Shown here piece after piece: positions 37,276 to 52,379 of a DNA stretch of 64,000 bases. Position 1 is the first letter of the stretch. The number at the start of each line of letters is the position of its first letter. The translations under genes were made by a program, and so were the position numbers. Source of the DNA: Hyperoplus lanceolatus (Eukaryota > Chordata > Actinopteri > Uranoscopiformes > Ammodytidae). The notes beneath the pieces were generated by a model, which was not told the origin of the DNA, did not search any database, and saw only the letters and a list, made by a program, of their open reading frames with translations. The DNA lies in NCBI GenBank assembly GCA_026929865.2, contig CM049413.1:15218501-15282500 (forward strand), written 5' to 3'.

Positions 37276-37532
37276 TCCCTGTGCATCCATCTGTGTACAC
37301 ACTAACACTCACTCACAATGCGGGTGTTTACGTGCTTTAGCAGGCACATGACCTCTCGCATCATTTAGTTCCTGGTGGCTCTCCAAACTGAGCTGCCCCA
37401 GCAGCAGCAGCAGCCTATAATACAGTGTATAATAATGGGAGATTTGCTTTGATGAGCTAAGCTCTGGGAATGTTTGGACCTCCCATTTAGACTCAACAGG
37501 AGCTTGGCACAGAGTCTGCACAGGTGCAGACT

Positions 37533-37636
37533 GAGAGGGAGAGGGAGAGGGAGAGGGAGAGGGAGAGGGAGAGGGAAAGGGAGAGGGAGAGGGAGAGGGA
37601 GAGGGAGAGGGAGAGGGAGAGAGAGAGAGAGGGAGG
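37533..37636 (+). repeat. (GAGGGA)n hexanucleotide array
   Basis: About 15 GAGGGA units with one variant unit (GAGGGAAAGG) in the middle, ending in (GA)n. The GGG-AGA spacing fits the G-quadruplex pattern on the plus strand. Gly/Arg and Pro/Ser repeat frames over it are artefacts. Confidence 0.95.
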
Positions 37637-40132
37637 TTAGGATAGAGGAAATGGGTCCATTCAACATCTGTGTCAATGGCTGTTGTGCAAATTTTCACTA
37701 ATAAAACAGAGAGCAAGGGAGAACGGAGAGAATCAAATAGTGAGAGAGAGGGGAGGCAGAGAGAGAGAGAGGTTTAAGGGGTAGAGCGGGGATTCAACAT
37801 CTGTCAAGGCCTGTTATGCTTTCTACTAAATTGAGAGAGAAACAGAGAGAAAACGAGGTAGGAGCTTAAAATAGCAGAGAGAGAGAAAGTTGGTGGCTAG
37901 CCAAGCCTGGATGAAGCAATCCACTTCCAGCTGTTGTACTGTTTGTGTATCAGAGAGGGGACAGGAGGAGAGGCAGGGAGGATGGGAAGGTAAGAAGCAG
38001 GTACAGAAGGTGGGGAGGGAGAGAGGGATGAAGGGAGAGGAATGTTGAAGTAATAAGCTGTACAAGCAAGAGCTAGAGGACACTGTTCTTTCAACAGGTT
38101 GGAGTTACGATAGGATCTATAGCACTTACTGAAGGATGGACCACATTATGTTTCTCTGTGCACTCTCTCTTTCCTGATTATTTTACTTAACCAAATCCAT
38201 GTAAGAAGAGCTGTAACCTCTCGTAGAATAAAATACCAGCCATTATGTTTTCCATGTGATTTGCATGAACTGGAGTTAATCACTATTAGAATGTGTCTGT
38301 GCCGAGGACTGTGTGCCCTTGAGCACTGGCGCTAACATATTAATCCATTTGTGGGATCTAAAATTCAGTTTTATTATATTTTTTTTGGTGGTGGTGGTGG
38401 TTGGGTGATACAACACAAATTGATAGGTACTAAACAAATCATTTCCTACACTCTATTTTGTTATTTGCTGATTTTTTCAAGAAAAAAAAGATTCTTGAAG
38501 AAAGATTTCTCCCTCACTCAAAACTGCACCATTTAATAGTGATTCAAATGCTTTCATAATGTACAAAAAGAGGTCTGAAAAACATGTCCAATTGAAAACG
38601 CTGCCTTGACTTTCAAAAGAAGGTGTTTGACAAATGAGTGGCTTCAACATATTTGATGGAAGTACGACTCCTTTGACGCCATGTCCTTGTTCATTTTTTT
38701 AACACCTTTCTGTCAATTTGAGCTGCAGGTTCTTTTATCCAAGAACTGATCTATGGAATCTCTCTGTGTGTGAATGTGAATCTTTTTTTGTGCGTGTGTG
38801 TGTTGTTTTTAACCACTTTCTTACATTGGCTTGATAGATAAGTGGTAGTTTTAGCTGGGGAAACGCTGTGCATGATGAAATCAACAGGCTTTTGAAATCC
38901 TCCCAAATTGACGGGCTTGAATACGGACTGCACAAGGTGGAAAGAAGTGCACTCTTAATGTGATTGCATGTGTCAAAATCAAAAACCAAGCTTTTCACCG
39001 AGAGGCAATTCCTTTTTGAGATGTTTCATTTTACAGTCAAAAGGCTAAAATGAAGCAATTTACAAGCAAGAGTAGACTTTGACGGAGCGAGGGGGAAAAA
39101 ACAAGGCAGACATTGCAAAAGGACACACCATTCCTCAAATATGTTTTTTTAAGGTTTTATTGGCATCACAATTTTTAAATAGGTATTTTCAACAAATCAA
39201 TAAATACTTAAAATGTAATGTATGTCGCTCGAGTCAAACTATTGTTCCTGAAGTTGTTTGGACTTCGGGCTTCTTTTTCCGGCTTATTTTCATCGCCCCG
39301 GCCAGAGCCATTTCTCTTTTGATCTCATCACTCTGAACGGTTTTCTCTCCTTTCAGTATCGTGTCATCCACAATGACAGTAAAGTTGCTTCCTGGCTGTT
39401 ACCCATGCATAGAAAACGCTGCCTCACTGTAGTGGATTGCACCCAATGCATAGAAAGTAGATCTTTATTTTTGAAGGAACATGTTTTTTGGAATCTGTCA
39501 ATATACCGATGATGATGACACTCCATGTAGTCAGACAAAAGGTGTGTTTGTTGATTTTTGTTTGGATTGTCCTCCCAGTCTCTTGCAAAGTAGTATTTGT
39601 CTCCGTTTTTTGTGTGTGTATAGTCAGAATTTTCTCTCACTTTTCACAAACAATGAATCAGCAAGGAGGTTCTTTTAAAACCTTTCCTAATGCAAGGAAC
39701 ACAATTGTATATATGTTTTTGCAACACCCTCAAGGTAAGCAAGGCAAATAGATGGATATTGGGGTGTGGACATGTAGAGTGGCCGACAGGGAGATACTTG
39801 CACTGAGCAGAAGCTGGGATGTGAGGCTGTGCAAGTGATGTGTGTTGTTGAAGAGCAGCTTTTGCACTCAGTCCAACCTCTATAGGCAGAAGTAAAGGTT
39901 TGAAAAGCTTGTTTGAATGCTTAACATGTCCGAAGGTGTGTCTCACTATACATCCCGCCCCCTAAAAATCTTGTATGATTCTTTGAATGCAGGTATATAG
40001 TGAATTTTAATGCAATATAAAAAACTGAAGAATTTTACGCTGTTTTTTATTCAGTGTTGTCTGCATATAGATCCAGAGTATGTTTACTCACTCCTTTTCA
40101 TGCACATAAAGAATTGTGAGCATATACTTTTA

Positions 40133-40165
<33 letters not shown>

Positions 40166-40714
40166 TTTCCCATCTTTCGCACAGGCTATTAACCTGTCTA
40201 CTTACTCTAAAATGTCTATAATTTGGCCATCAATTATTCAAATTCTAAGAAAAAGGTCCAAGGCGCTCATTCTGGACCCCAATAAGACTGACAGCTAACA
40301 CGGACAGGCTAATGTTAGCGTGACGTACTGGGTGCTGCAGGTTTGACACTGGGCCCAGCACACTTAGTGGATAATTGTATGTGCGATGAGAGGGGTGGGT
40401 GAAAAATGAAACGACTGGCGTTTGCTTAACAGTACAAATGTTATAATAAATTGGCCACCAGTTGTGTTACTGTAAATGGGGACAGAAATGTTTAAAAGTA
40501 CTGTGTATAGGTTAGCCTCAAGATTCAAACAAAGAAGCACAATATCATTGACACATTGACTAACTATTCATTTGGGTACCATACACCTAACAAGAAGGAT
40601 ATGAGGCTACTCAACAACTTATAAAGCAGCTTGGGATGTTCAAAATGATTTTTTATGTTTATTTGGCAGACAGAACGTACACATACATAAAACATATAAC
40701 TGTAGAAACCTTAT

Positions 40715-40716
<2 letters not shown>
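37637..40716. other. unique DNA, no gene recognised
   Basis: Purine-rich DNA (37700-38060), (GGT)5 at 38387-38401, and a short (AC)n at 40134-40163. No supported gene. Confidence 0.45.

Positions 40717-40805
<89 letters not shown>
40717..40805. repeat. (GT)n microsatellite
   Basis: About 44 uninterrupted GT units. Confidence 0.97.
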
Positions 40806-40806
<1 letters not shown>

Positions 40807-43800
40807 TTTTCATTGTTCTTGTATGTCTGTGAGATCATGCCAAGAAAATAATACAAATTAAAAATTGAACTCTTTCCTTTCAGAATAATATGAACCATAC
40901 ACTCCCCCACTACAGCTTGCCAAGAACAAAATTGTAATGGTGGAACGTTGGTGCGAGGGGGGATGGGGGGGGCTTGATTATTTATTTGTGTTTCAACATG
41001 GGGAAACCGGAGCCTGCTCACCACTATGAGGCTGTGAGTCATAAAAGCCTGTTTATTTAGAAACCAGAACTTGCTGCTCGACAGGCCGTTACATCTGGCG
41101 GCAATTAAATCATTCGGCTCTCCATCCCACATGCTGAATTCAACTCATATGTGGGAGTTGTTGCATCACATCAGAGTGCGTGTGCTCGTTTGAGTTGCAC
41201 TGTACAGTGTGTGTGTGTGTGTGGGGGGGGGGGGGGGCGTGTGTGTTCTACATGGTTTTGCTTGTGATCCCAAAACCAAAAAAGATTATCCGACTTATAA
41301 AAGATTAACAATCCAAAACATCATATTTGACATGTTTCTGTCCCTGAAAGATGCGTTTCTTTGACCTTTGACATTCATTTGACTGAGCATGTCAGTTTGA
41401 GTTCTCGCTTGGGTCACGTTGAATTTTTTTACTATTTTGCTTTTATCGCTGAACTGAATGGGCGAGTGGGTTTCAGAGGAATGGGCCATGGTTTCTATTG
41501 TGGCTTCTTTTATTTTTCAGGGGCTCCGGTTCAACAGCTGCTTCCCGCCTTCACTAAAACAGAGCTCGGCCGTCGAGGGAAAACATCTTGTTTCATTTTA
41601 GGCGCTCTGTTGTTAAAGGAGGCTCTCTCTACCTCTCCCTCCCTCTCTCTTTCTCTCTCTCTCTCATCTTCTTGACTCTCACTCGCCCTCCTCTCCCCTC
41701 CTCCCCCTCTCCTCTTCCCCTCACCTCAGGTCCTGTCAAACCTCTCGCCATGGGGAGAAAATGGAAGGTGTGCGGCTCCTCTGTGAAGTGTGCGTTTCCT
41801 TTTGTGTGTCTCTCTCTGTACTTGTGCGCGTGTGTGCATGTGTCTCCATGTGTCTCAGTGTGGGCTCTGTTTAAAAACCTGAGGTCTCCAGAGCCTTACA
41901 AGACTCCCCGTGTATAATTGGTGACCTATTACTTTCTGCCCATTGCATTTGACAGATATGAATTGGATACTGCCAAACCGACACGCTGATTAATGACAAC
42001 CGCAATTGGTACCTTTTAATTGCCAAGGATGAGAAGTCAGGCACTGCAGAGAGAAGGGGAGATGGGAAAGATGAACATACACACACAAATGCGCGCGCGC
42101 ACACACACGCACACACATACACATACACATACACACACACTGTTAGTATCTATGATTATAGGTTTGGTTGGTGTGTTTCTCTCTCTGTCTCTGCACATAG
42201 AGGCCATTTCTCACACTGGGGTGTAGTCACTCTAATCAACCAATTATGGTAGAGTAGTATGGAGCCAGCTGTTTCCCAAGGATGCTACAGTACTTTCTCT
42301 GTGTGTGTTTCCATGTATGCAAGCCCACAGGGGGGGTGGGGGGGGGGGGTGGGTCTGCAAGGGGGATGGCATTGGTAATGTGTGTGATTTAGTACACATC
42401 TGGTCATATAGGCTCGGTGAGGGAGAGGAGAGTTAGATTAGCACACAGTGCACACACTCCAACCAATCTACACACCGCTAATTAACCTGGTGCTTCTCAC
42501 AGCTGCTGGCCCCGACTCTGCTCCTTCCAAGCGGACGTGGGTGGCTCCTCAACCTAAATCAATCGTGCACTAATTGCCGGTGTAACGCTCCCCTGCGTCT
42601 TTACCTTTGCTGCCTGTCAGCATCCCATCTACCTGTCTGATTTGACTGGTGACTCCCACATCTTGGAGCCACTGTGATCAGTCAGGCAACTTACTCACTC
42701 ACACGTCTCTGTGTCGTGATCCTGCCACCATGTCAAGACATTGTGTCGCAAAGAACTGGCTGTGCGTTTCTCATTTTTTAGTCTAGTCTATTTTTCATAC
42801 CAGGAGTTCATGTTGAGGTTGCTAAAAACTTTTCATCCTATTAGGTTTGGGGGGAAGAAAGCCTGTCTTTTAACTAGTACATTGAAGTGGTGAGGCAGCC
42901 TCACTTAGATTTAGAGTCAAGGTTTTAAAGAAGAGAGAATATTAGGATTTATGTTGAGGTGAGTCTCCAGTCGCAGTTTTCTGCCTCTTTTACAGCTTCT
43001 CTGGCAGGCTAGCCTACGCCTCTGATCAATTACACTCACTCCATCCACAGCTTCCAAGCCAACTGCGAATGGTCTTGTCATCAATGAGCACGTTGCCAGG
43101 AACAGCGGGTTTAGAATGGGAGCGAGAGTGGAGGTGGAGCGCGCTGAATTTATGTATAAGCTGAGCTACTCGAAGCCGCCAGAGCCTTAAAAGGGAAAAA
43201 GGTACGAGGGGAAAGTTGCTGTTCTGTGTCATTTTCACCAAAGCAGGCATCTATCTTCTTTTGGCATTTTCTTCCCCCCATGCTGACAGAGGTCATGAGT
43301 TACGTGTTTTGTAAGCAGTGAGTCCGTCTAAGTCAATGGAATGATATGAATGTGACAAGAAAGGCAAAGGAGCTCAGAGAAATAACAACAGAAACTTGAA
43401 GGAAGAGGACAGAGTCAAAGTCATTCCAATTTAGAGATAGATTGTCCGTAGAAGGACATTCTTCATTTCACCTCATAAAGGCCGTGTAAGACATGCGTGG
43501 AGAGGATGTTAAGGATGTTTAGTAAATAAGTAGAATGAATCCATAATTTAGCTATAGCCTACTTGTGCTTGTCATACAATTGTCGCGATTGGGCTTGAGG
43601 CTCCTCATTAGCTGATAGCATATTAGGCGAGGCTTAAGGTGCCGACATTTGGCAAAGGGGAGGGGGATTAAGTGAACGTGTGCGGCAGGGGAATTGGGAG
43701 AGAGTCAAAAGAGGCCTCCTCCATGCATCCCTCCTCCACTCCTTCCCTCAGATGGAGCTGTACTTTAAACAGCTGGAGGAGGGTTGCTGAGGGGCTACTG

Positions 43801-44428
43801 GAGGGGGGGGGGCAACCAGTGAAAAGTGGGGGGTGGGTCCTTTCACCGGAGCCGTTGTGTCAAACCTTTAATCCATCAGCTATATTTCAGCGGGACTGGC
43901 AGCGCTAATAGACACATCTAGTTAATATTTTATTAAGTGTATAATGTGTGAGGGGGAGAGGACAATGGCTATTGTGATGGTGGTGTCACACCAGACGTTG
44001 AAATGTTGTTGGCAGTTATGATGAGACAAAATGTCAGTGTGTGCATTGAGGAAGAGAAACTGTGACTCCATCCCATAAATCCAGTATTGTACGTGCGGCT
44101 GTAGAATGAGCTCACTTGCAAGGAAAGATTGGGAAATCTATTGTGTGGATTAGGAAAGAATAAAATTATTGAAATTGAATTAATTATTTTTAAATTGTTT
44201 AACCTTTTCGTTAGACAACAACCAGGCAGCGTGGTGATTTCAGATTCTCTGACTACTTGATGACAACTTCCTACTCTCTGACTATGAGATGTGAAAATAT
44301 CTATTTTTCAATAGCTTCTTTGTGATTCTGTTAACGTTCCAGCTAGTGACTGGTGACAGGATATGAGGAAGATGACAAGAATTAATGCAGTGTAGAGGCT
44401 TGCCTGAGTCTCTCTCTCTGTATATCTG
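40806..44428. other. unique DNA with G-runs and short arrays
   Basis: (GT)n at 41207-41222 runs into 15 consecutive G (41223-41237). Further features: CT-rich DNA at 41630-41730; mixed (CA)n/(CG)n at 42077-42140; a G-rich run at 42330-42353; ten G at 43803-43812. The 43020-43250 part is repeat-free and conserved-element-like. No gene recognised. Confidence 0.5.
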
Positions 44429-44559
44429 TTTGTGTGTGTGTGTGCGTGCGTGCTTGCTTGTGTCTGTGTGTGTGTGTGTGTGGGCGCACATGCGTGTGTG
44501 CGTGACTGCGTGTGTGTGCTTGCATGCGTGAGTGAGTGAGTGAGTGCGTGTGTGTGTAC
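44429..44559. repeat. impure (GT)n array with (GAGT)n
   Basis: A degenerate GT array with GC, CT and GAGT variant units. Confidence 0.9.
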
Positions 44560-45461
44560 CCTCCAGAGTGTCTACTTCCCACATGGAAAGCATTGCCATT
44601 CTGGGATTTTTCTGCCTCATAGACTCACAGCTGCTATCTCCCATTTGAGGAGATTTGTCAAAAAACGATCCATTACCATCAAATCCATTTAAATGTGAAC
44701 TCACGGCCCATATCAGTGGGAGAGCAGTCGTCATTGCCAACATACACTTAAGCACACACACAGATGCTTGCCCTTTTTACACAAATTATTCTCGCCTGTA
44801 TTTGTTAAATCATCTTCAGGAATTCTAACTTACATCACAGGGGTTGTGTCTTCCATAGGACTTATCCTGGTTTTCATAAAACCGTCATATTGATTATTAG
44901 GGTGAACATGCACCTTATGAAGCAGTTTCATTCTCCATTTTTTTCAATTAAATTTAACATTTTCTTTTACAATAAGTAGCCCTTATAATATGCTCTCCCC
45001 CAGCACGCACTGGGGCCAGTCATGGACAGCCGTACACACACTGCAGAGGGGCACTGAAAGGCAGAGAAAGACAGACTTCAAACCCAGATGGGCTTTGATA
45101 TGGACTGTGAACTGGTCCTTTGTCATGTAATAGAGGGTGGCAAGGGAGAAGGGAAGGGGAGAGAAAGCCTGGGGAGTTCTTGAAGTGGATTTGCTCGTAT
45201 CATGATCAAAGAAGAGCAGAGAGAAGGAGGGAAAGGAAAAGGATAGAGCCAACGTATGCCTTTCAGACTTAAAGTTGAGTTACGGTAAACTAAATTATGT
45301 GAAACACTAACTTCCAAAAGTAATGTTTTTTATGCCATTTGTTTCCCAATTTGAGACAATTACAATAAATATGATAAATATATATTTTGACGCCACACAA
45401 CCCCTACTTATTCATGATATCCTACTTATTCATGCCCAAACAGTCTCTATATTTAAGTGTA

Positions 45462-45463
<2 letters not shown>
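44560..45463. other. unique DNA, no gene recognised
   Basis: No motif-bearing frame or repeat structure was seen. Confidence 0.4.

Positions 45464-45507
<44 letters not shown>
45464..45507. repeat. (GT)n microsatellite
   Basis: A pure GT run of about 44 bp, with shorter GT clusters to 45553. Confidence 0.95.
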
Positions 45508-45508
<1 letters not shown>

Positions 45509-45674
45509 ATATGTGTATTTGTGTGTGTGCTACTGTGTGTGTGCTACTGTGTTCTGTCATCTGTTTTGGGTGAGAGGGCTAAATGACCAACTGCCTGTCC
45601 CAGAGCGCAGAGAGGTTGACTCTGCGACCGCTAAATCAGCCCAGTTGAAAAGCTGCCATCCAAGCTGGACTGTG

Positions 45675-45839
<165 letters not shown>

Positions 45840-46365
45840 CATTCATGCAGCTATCATATTCTGTTCATCATTACGTGAGTGACTTAGAGACATGGTCCTC
45901 ACTTTTATTTTTCCATTAGCAGATAATGTCAACAGTTACTAGATTTACCAACAATCTATGTTTAATTGTCTGAGAATGTTGCTAGATTGCTTATTTCATG
46001 GTGTTGTAGCATGGAAAAATAAAGTAGCACTCTCCAATTTGCCCATATGAAGCTTCAGGTAATGTATAAACAACTGTGATGTATTGCTCATGTCATTTTT
46101 AAATGTAATACCATAAAGGTTTGAATAGAAATAACAAATTGTTTATAAAACAAGATGAAATGTGAAAAAGAAGTGAGAGAACGGATGGGCTCAAGGGTAG
46201 AAAGCTGCTTGTATAGCACTTCCTTTTCTCTCTCACTCCATCTCTTATTTCTCTCCTGTCCACTCGTTTTCAGTGGTGGCGGGAGAAAATGTAAGACCCA
46301 GATGTGGAGCCTTCACTGCAGATGTGCTCACTTAGGGGCCAAGAAACGCTAATCTGCCTAGCCGT

Positions 46366-46366
<1 letters not shown>

Positions 46367-46448
<82 letters not shown>
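46367..46448. repeat. (CA)n microsatellite
   Basis: About 82 bp of pure CA. Confidence 0.97.
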
Positions 46449-46450
<2 letters not shown>

Positions 46451-46573
46451 TAAAACATAAACCTGGATACACTATCTACCCTGTGCATCAAGGATTTTCG
46501 GAACAAAAACTCTCTACTGCATTTTATTTACTTAACAGTCACTAACGTCTGGCCAGAATAAAGCACAACCACA

Positions 46574-46625
46574 GGCACACACTCTCACACAAACACACAC
46601 GCACACACGCACATGCACACGCACG

Positions 46626-46656
<31 letters not shown>

Positions 46657-46680
46657 ACACACACAGACACACATACGCAC
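46574..46680. repeat. impure (CA)n array
   Basis: CA units with CT, CG, TA and GA interruptions, an older decayed array. Confidence 0.9.
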
Positions 46681-47323
46681 AACAAGCCTAATGGTTTTCA
46701 AAATGGTTTAAAAACATTAATGTTTCCTTCCTCTGTTCACTACTTACATGCGTCGTAGCCCATTATTGTAGAAACAAGCTGCGTCCGAGAGACCTTGGCT
46801 TGTCCTGTCCAAGGACCTGATGCTAATGAATTGAGCGAGGCAACATTGAACCACTTGCATTAAGGCCATTACTGAGAAATAAAATATGGGAACAACCAGG
46901 CACAGGAATCCAATTCCCACTTAGGTCTAGTGAACCGTTGTCATTGTAACAAGCAATGGATGGTTTGGATATCGACGGAAAAAAAATGCTGCTGTTGAAA
47001 ATACTTATTTTCCACAACAGAATATAGACATGTTTAAAAATCTTAAAAGGAGTCTTTATATGATATACATCTCTGACTTCAATTTAGAAAAGGTACTGTA
47101 GAATAGAATAGAATTGGGCTGGCAATAGTGTGCAACAGGTTCCCACGGTGACTATTAGGATAAGAATTTTAACATTTCAAGAACATCTTTAGTTAATCTT
47201 TCTTCCTGTTTTGTCTTTAATAGTGTCCTCAGTATATTGGTTACTGCATGTGCTTTGCTATAAAACTGCCCCGGTTATTCAATGCTTGGTTCTGCCTCAG
47301 CTAACAATAAAGTGTGCATGTGT

Positions 47324-47362
<39 letters not shown>
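47324..47362. repeat. (GT)n microsatellite
   Basis: The pure core of a longer GT-rich stretch reaching about 47450. Confidence 0.95.
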
Positions 47363-47364
<2 letters not shown>

Positions 47365-47571
47365 TGCGTGTGTGCGTTCTTGCGTGTATGTGTGTGTGCG
47401 TGTGAGTACTTGCTTTTGTGTGCCTTTGCGTGCGTGTGTGCGTTTTTGTGGGGTCATAAGTTTGCACCGACACATCAGTGTGTACGTAAGGGGGACTGGG
47501 GTGGAGCTGCCTTTCAAATATCAAGTAGAGAACAACACATTGACATCAAGGAGCAAAAACTTATACTCGTG

Positions 47572-47686
<115 letters not shown>

Positions 47687-48606
47687 CCCCTGGGCATGTT
47701 GCTCATTATTCGTCCTTGTGTCCTCCCGGCCACAATGATTATCGATTGGGCCACGTTAAGAATGGAGAGGGCACCTTATGGTGACAGCTTGAGTGGTGCT
47801 GCAGCGCCTTGATCTTCTGTGAAGGGAGGCAGGGCAGGCAGAGAGTTGAAGGGGAAGGGACACATTCTGCGGTGAAGCTACATGTGTGTGTGTGAATGTG
47901 GAGGAAAATGTTTGGGGGTGAAAAGTGCAAGAAGTGTTTCTGTGTGAGGAGATTAGATTTGGAATTTGAATGAATTTAAACTACATGTGCATTTGGATCA
48001 AGTCACTTTTGGAAAATAATGTGGGTTTCAGAATGAGAAGGCTCTAGCTGGATGTTTCCCAATGTGTCCCATACACAAGGGCGTAGGAACCGGGGGGGAC
48101 GGAGGGGACGTGTCCCCTCCAATATTGGAAACAGGCGCATTTGTCCCCCCCAAAAATGATACCGCGAGGAGAAAAATATTTGATTTTGAAAATGCTTTTA
48201 TTTTGAAAGCGCAACACAGCTTCTTGTCACCGGCCTCCTAAATGTGTTTGTTTTGCCCCGAACCAAGCCTTTAAGGTAGCGCGCAGGGTTGGGAGTTTCA
48301 GGCGGGAGTGCCCATTGGAGTGCTTTAACGCAGCGCTGCCTAGAAGGCTGCGTTGAGGGCACACAACACCATCGAGCCACCGGCTCTGAGGCTCAGACTG
48401 TTCGGGAAGTCTTTCCTTTGCAAAGGCAGTTAGAACGCTACTCGGTTACTTTTTTCACACGTTAACCTGTTCTTTCTGTTAGTAAATGCTCTGCGCAAAA
48501 GCTCATTCACTTCCTACTTCATCCAAACTGACTTAAACAGCTCTCTGTGTATCGTATCGCTAATTTAAGCCTGTAAACAAACCTAGTGCTGAGTCCGCCT
48601 CTCTTA

Positions 48607-49210
48607 GGCCTTTCACACCGCCGCAAAATCGGTGCTAGTTCTGGGCTAGTTCCGAGTTAGAGCCAGTGTTTTGGTTTCACACCGCCAGAAAGCCTGCACC
48701 GGGCCGTAAAAACCGGTTCAACTCATACCCCAGGATTGAGCAGGGTTTGAAGTGAACCGCTTGCGCCAGCGGCCGGGGGAGGGATTACCCTGACCAACCA
48801 GACCAACTAAAACCTCATGCCCGCCATGTTTAAAAACACCGCTTCTACGAGACGTAAACATAACATAATTACCAAACGTAACGATCAAATTGCGAATACG
48901 CTGTATGGGTCCTGTTTGGTTAAGAAAGCAAAGCGAGAGCTAACACGTGTAAAAATAAGACGTATTCACCGCTGTTGTTGTGCTTAAAGCTAGCGGTAGC
49001 TTTAGCGTTAGCCACAAGAGCAGCGGCGTCGGGCGACGTACACACACGTTTACAGTGACGTCATGACGTTGCTCTCTTGCCGGCTCCATGGCTGTCTCCG
49101 GTCGATGTGAAACCAACCGGTTCATAATTGGGATAAGGCTGTAACCAGTTTTGAACTGACCCCAACACCAGCCTGGAACTGACTCTTGGTTCATTTTGGT
49201 GTGAAAGGCC
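48607..49210 (+). mobile_element. MITE, TA-flanked, copy 2 (nested)
   Basis: Same ends as copy 1 (GGCCTTTCACACC and inverse), TA on both sides (48605-48606 and 49211-49212), 604 bp. The sequence is nearly collinear with 27676-28281, with scattered substitutions and small gaps. It carries the same CRE palindrome TGACGTCA at 49056-49063. It must have inserted after the surrounding hAT element. Confidence 0.9.
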
Positions 49211-49465
49211 TACCTCATGCTGCTGCTGCTGGCACATCAGAGGTTCACTGCTTCTGAACGTTACCCAGCATGCGCTCTCTAAAAGCCTTCTGTTCTATGG
49301 GCTCGGGCTGCCTACTGTAGGCCTAAATATGGGTTTTCAGGTCGATGCAAGGTGCGATTTTTAAAAAAAGAAAAGAAAAAAGGGTGACGTTTTTATTCAT
49401 GAAACATTTGGAAACTAAACTTGCAAGAATTAAATCTCCCACACAGTAACATTCAAAGTATGATT

Positions 49466-50670
49466 CAGTGTTTCCCCCACGTTCACACAGCAGCGGCGCG
49501 CCACCGCTGCTATATTTTCTCCGCCGCTATTAAAATCCTCCTCCTCCTCATTATTATTCTACTTTTTTTCTTTCTTTTTTTTGGTATGTAGGCCTAGCTC
49601 ATTTTAGAAACGGGGCAATGCCTAACATAAACGCTGTCCATGCGTCGGAGGTGAATGTAACTTACTCGGCGGAAAACAGAAACTAACGGAGGGGATCGGC
49701 TCACTGTAGAGTCCCTTTAGTCGCGCTGTCAGTTTTCCGTCAGGGCTCTGTGTATCCGGGCTCGAGACATACAAACAGATCGCGGAACATTCACTAACGA
49801 AACAGTTAGTGGCTGAGCGAAGAATGTGGACTACTGTAGGCTACTGGTGCAAATTCCACAACTCATTACTTGTGTTACAGTTTAGTACAATATGTATTCA
49901 TTTATATTTGGCTGCTCCACCAGTTAAGTTTCAGTTTCGTTTTTCATCTCCGTGTCGGACAGCTGTTCTGGCTTGACCACTCCCGCCAGCGTCTATTAAG
50001 CGCTGGCGTCGGCAAACAACGCTACGCCTCCATTGGCTGCTTCCCGGGGTTAGCCCCGCCGTAGATGATTGTGATTGGTTTAAATAAATAAAAACAGGCC
50101 AGCCCAGTTTCCCCCCGAATAGACGGCTCTAAACGGAGTGCTTCCAGACCATACTACTTGCTGTAGTTTGGTCTGGCTTTGCGAGACTACACGGAGCAGA
50201 CAGCGGGAGTCAGTCTAAAGTCAGCGATGATCACTCTCGCAAATCAAAAAGCTAAATTATAAAATAAAGCTATCTCTTCCTCCCTCTGTATAGGGCCTAT
50301 ATTTCTCTCTCCACTGCACACACACTGAACCTCTCCTCACTAGTTTTAAGGAAGCAGAAGGAGGATTATACCCTCATTTTGCACTTTTAAATATTAGAAG
50401 ATTGCAGGCAAGTAAAATAGGCAAATCAATTTCTGTGTTGTGGCATTTTGTGTTTAAATATTCATTTCTATACAAAAATGTCAAAATCTGTAAGTAAAGA
50501 CAAAAAAAGGCAAAGTTGCAACACCAATAATCCCATCTATCTGAATAGTAATTAGTGCATATTCTCCTCTCAAAGTGCACTAGATCAATGCATTAAAATG
50601 TAAAGGGACCCCCCTAGGACGTTCAGGGACCACGCCACCGCTGCTGAAAAAAATCCTGCGGGAAACACTG
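49466..50670. mobile_element. hAT-like element nested in hAT element
   Basis: The left end is CAGTGTTTCCC and the right end GGGAAACACTG, an exact 11-bp inversion. TGATT directly precedes and follows the element, a 5-bp direct repeat. hAT elements normally make 8-bp duplications, although 5-bp variants have been described. Near both ends the word CCACCGCTGCT is present. The interior, with TTTGGTCTGGCTTTGCGAGA at 50166-50185, has no transposase. Confidence 0.7.
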
Positions 50671-51148
50671 TGATTGCATATCATGTATACTGATTGTTGT
50701 TTGTTTTTTTACATTGGATTTTTTTTCTTGTTATTTTACTACTTTTGTCTGGAAAATTCCTTAATATCAGTGTTTCTGCATAAGTGGATTTTCAATTCAT
50801 AGATATGGTGATATTTCATCAAGTTCTGAGGTGTCTTTGTGAAGGGATTCAACAGGTGTTATGCAAATTATTCTGTATATTTGATCTATTTATTATTTTC
50901 AAAGCAAATTTGAAAATGTCATATTTTTGCTTTCCATGGAAGGTGGCAGATGGTTGTTATACTGATGTGGAAAGCTTCTGGTAGTAGTGCTATCATGGTA
51001 ACCCCCCCCCCCCAGCTGTGCCAAAAAGCAGGCGCAGAGAGCAGGCGCAGAGATCTTGCAAGGGCAAAAAATGTCCGCTCGCGCGCTCAGAGCGCGCTCG
51101 CTTGTGTCCCCCCAATGTTAAACTCGTTCCTACGCCCCTGCCCATACA

Positions 51149-52379
<1,231 letters not shown>

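Larger units (their letters stand above)
48076..51140. mobile_element. hAT-type transposon carrying two nested elements
   Basis: The left end is CAAGGGCGTAGGAAC and the right end GTTCCTACGCCCCTG, pairing at 14 of 15 bases. A perfect 8-bp target duplication CCCATACA lies at 48068-48075 and 51141-51148. Both are hAT hallmarks. The 3,065 bp include a MITE (48607-49210) and another hAT-like element (49466-50670), leaving about 1.25 kb of its own sequence with no transposase frame. Subterminal G/C-runs (GGGGGGGAC, 12 C at 51002-51013) and GTGTCCCC words recur at both ends. Confidence 0.9.

Noticed and set aside
37309-37716. 135-codon minus frame with Pro-Ser repeats and plus-strand Gly-Arg repeat
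   Set aside because: Both are readings of the (GAGGGA)n array.
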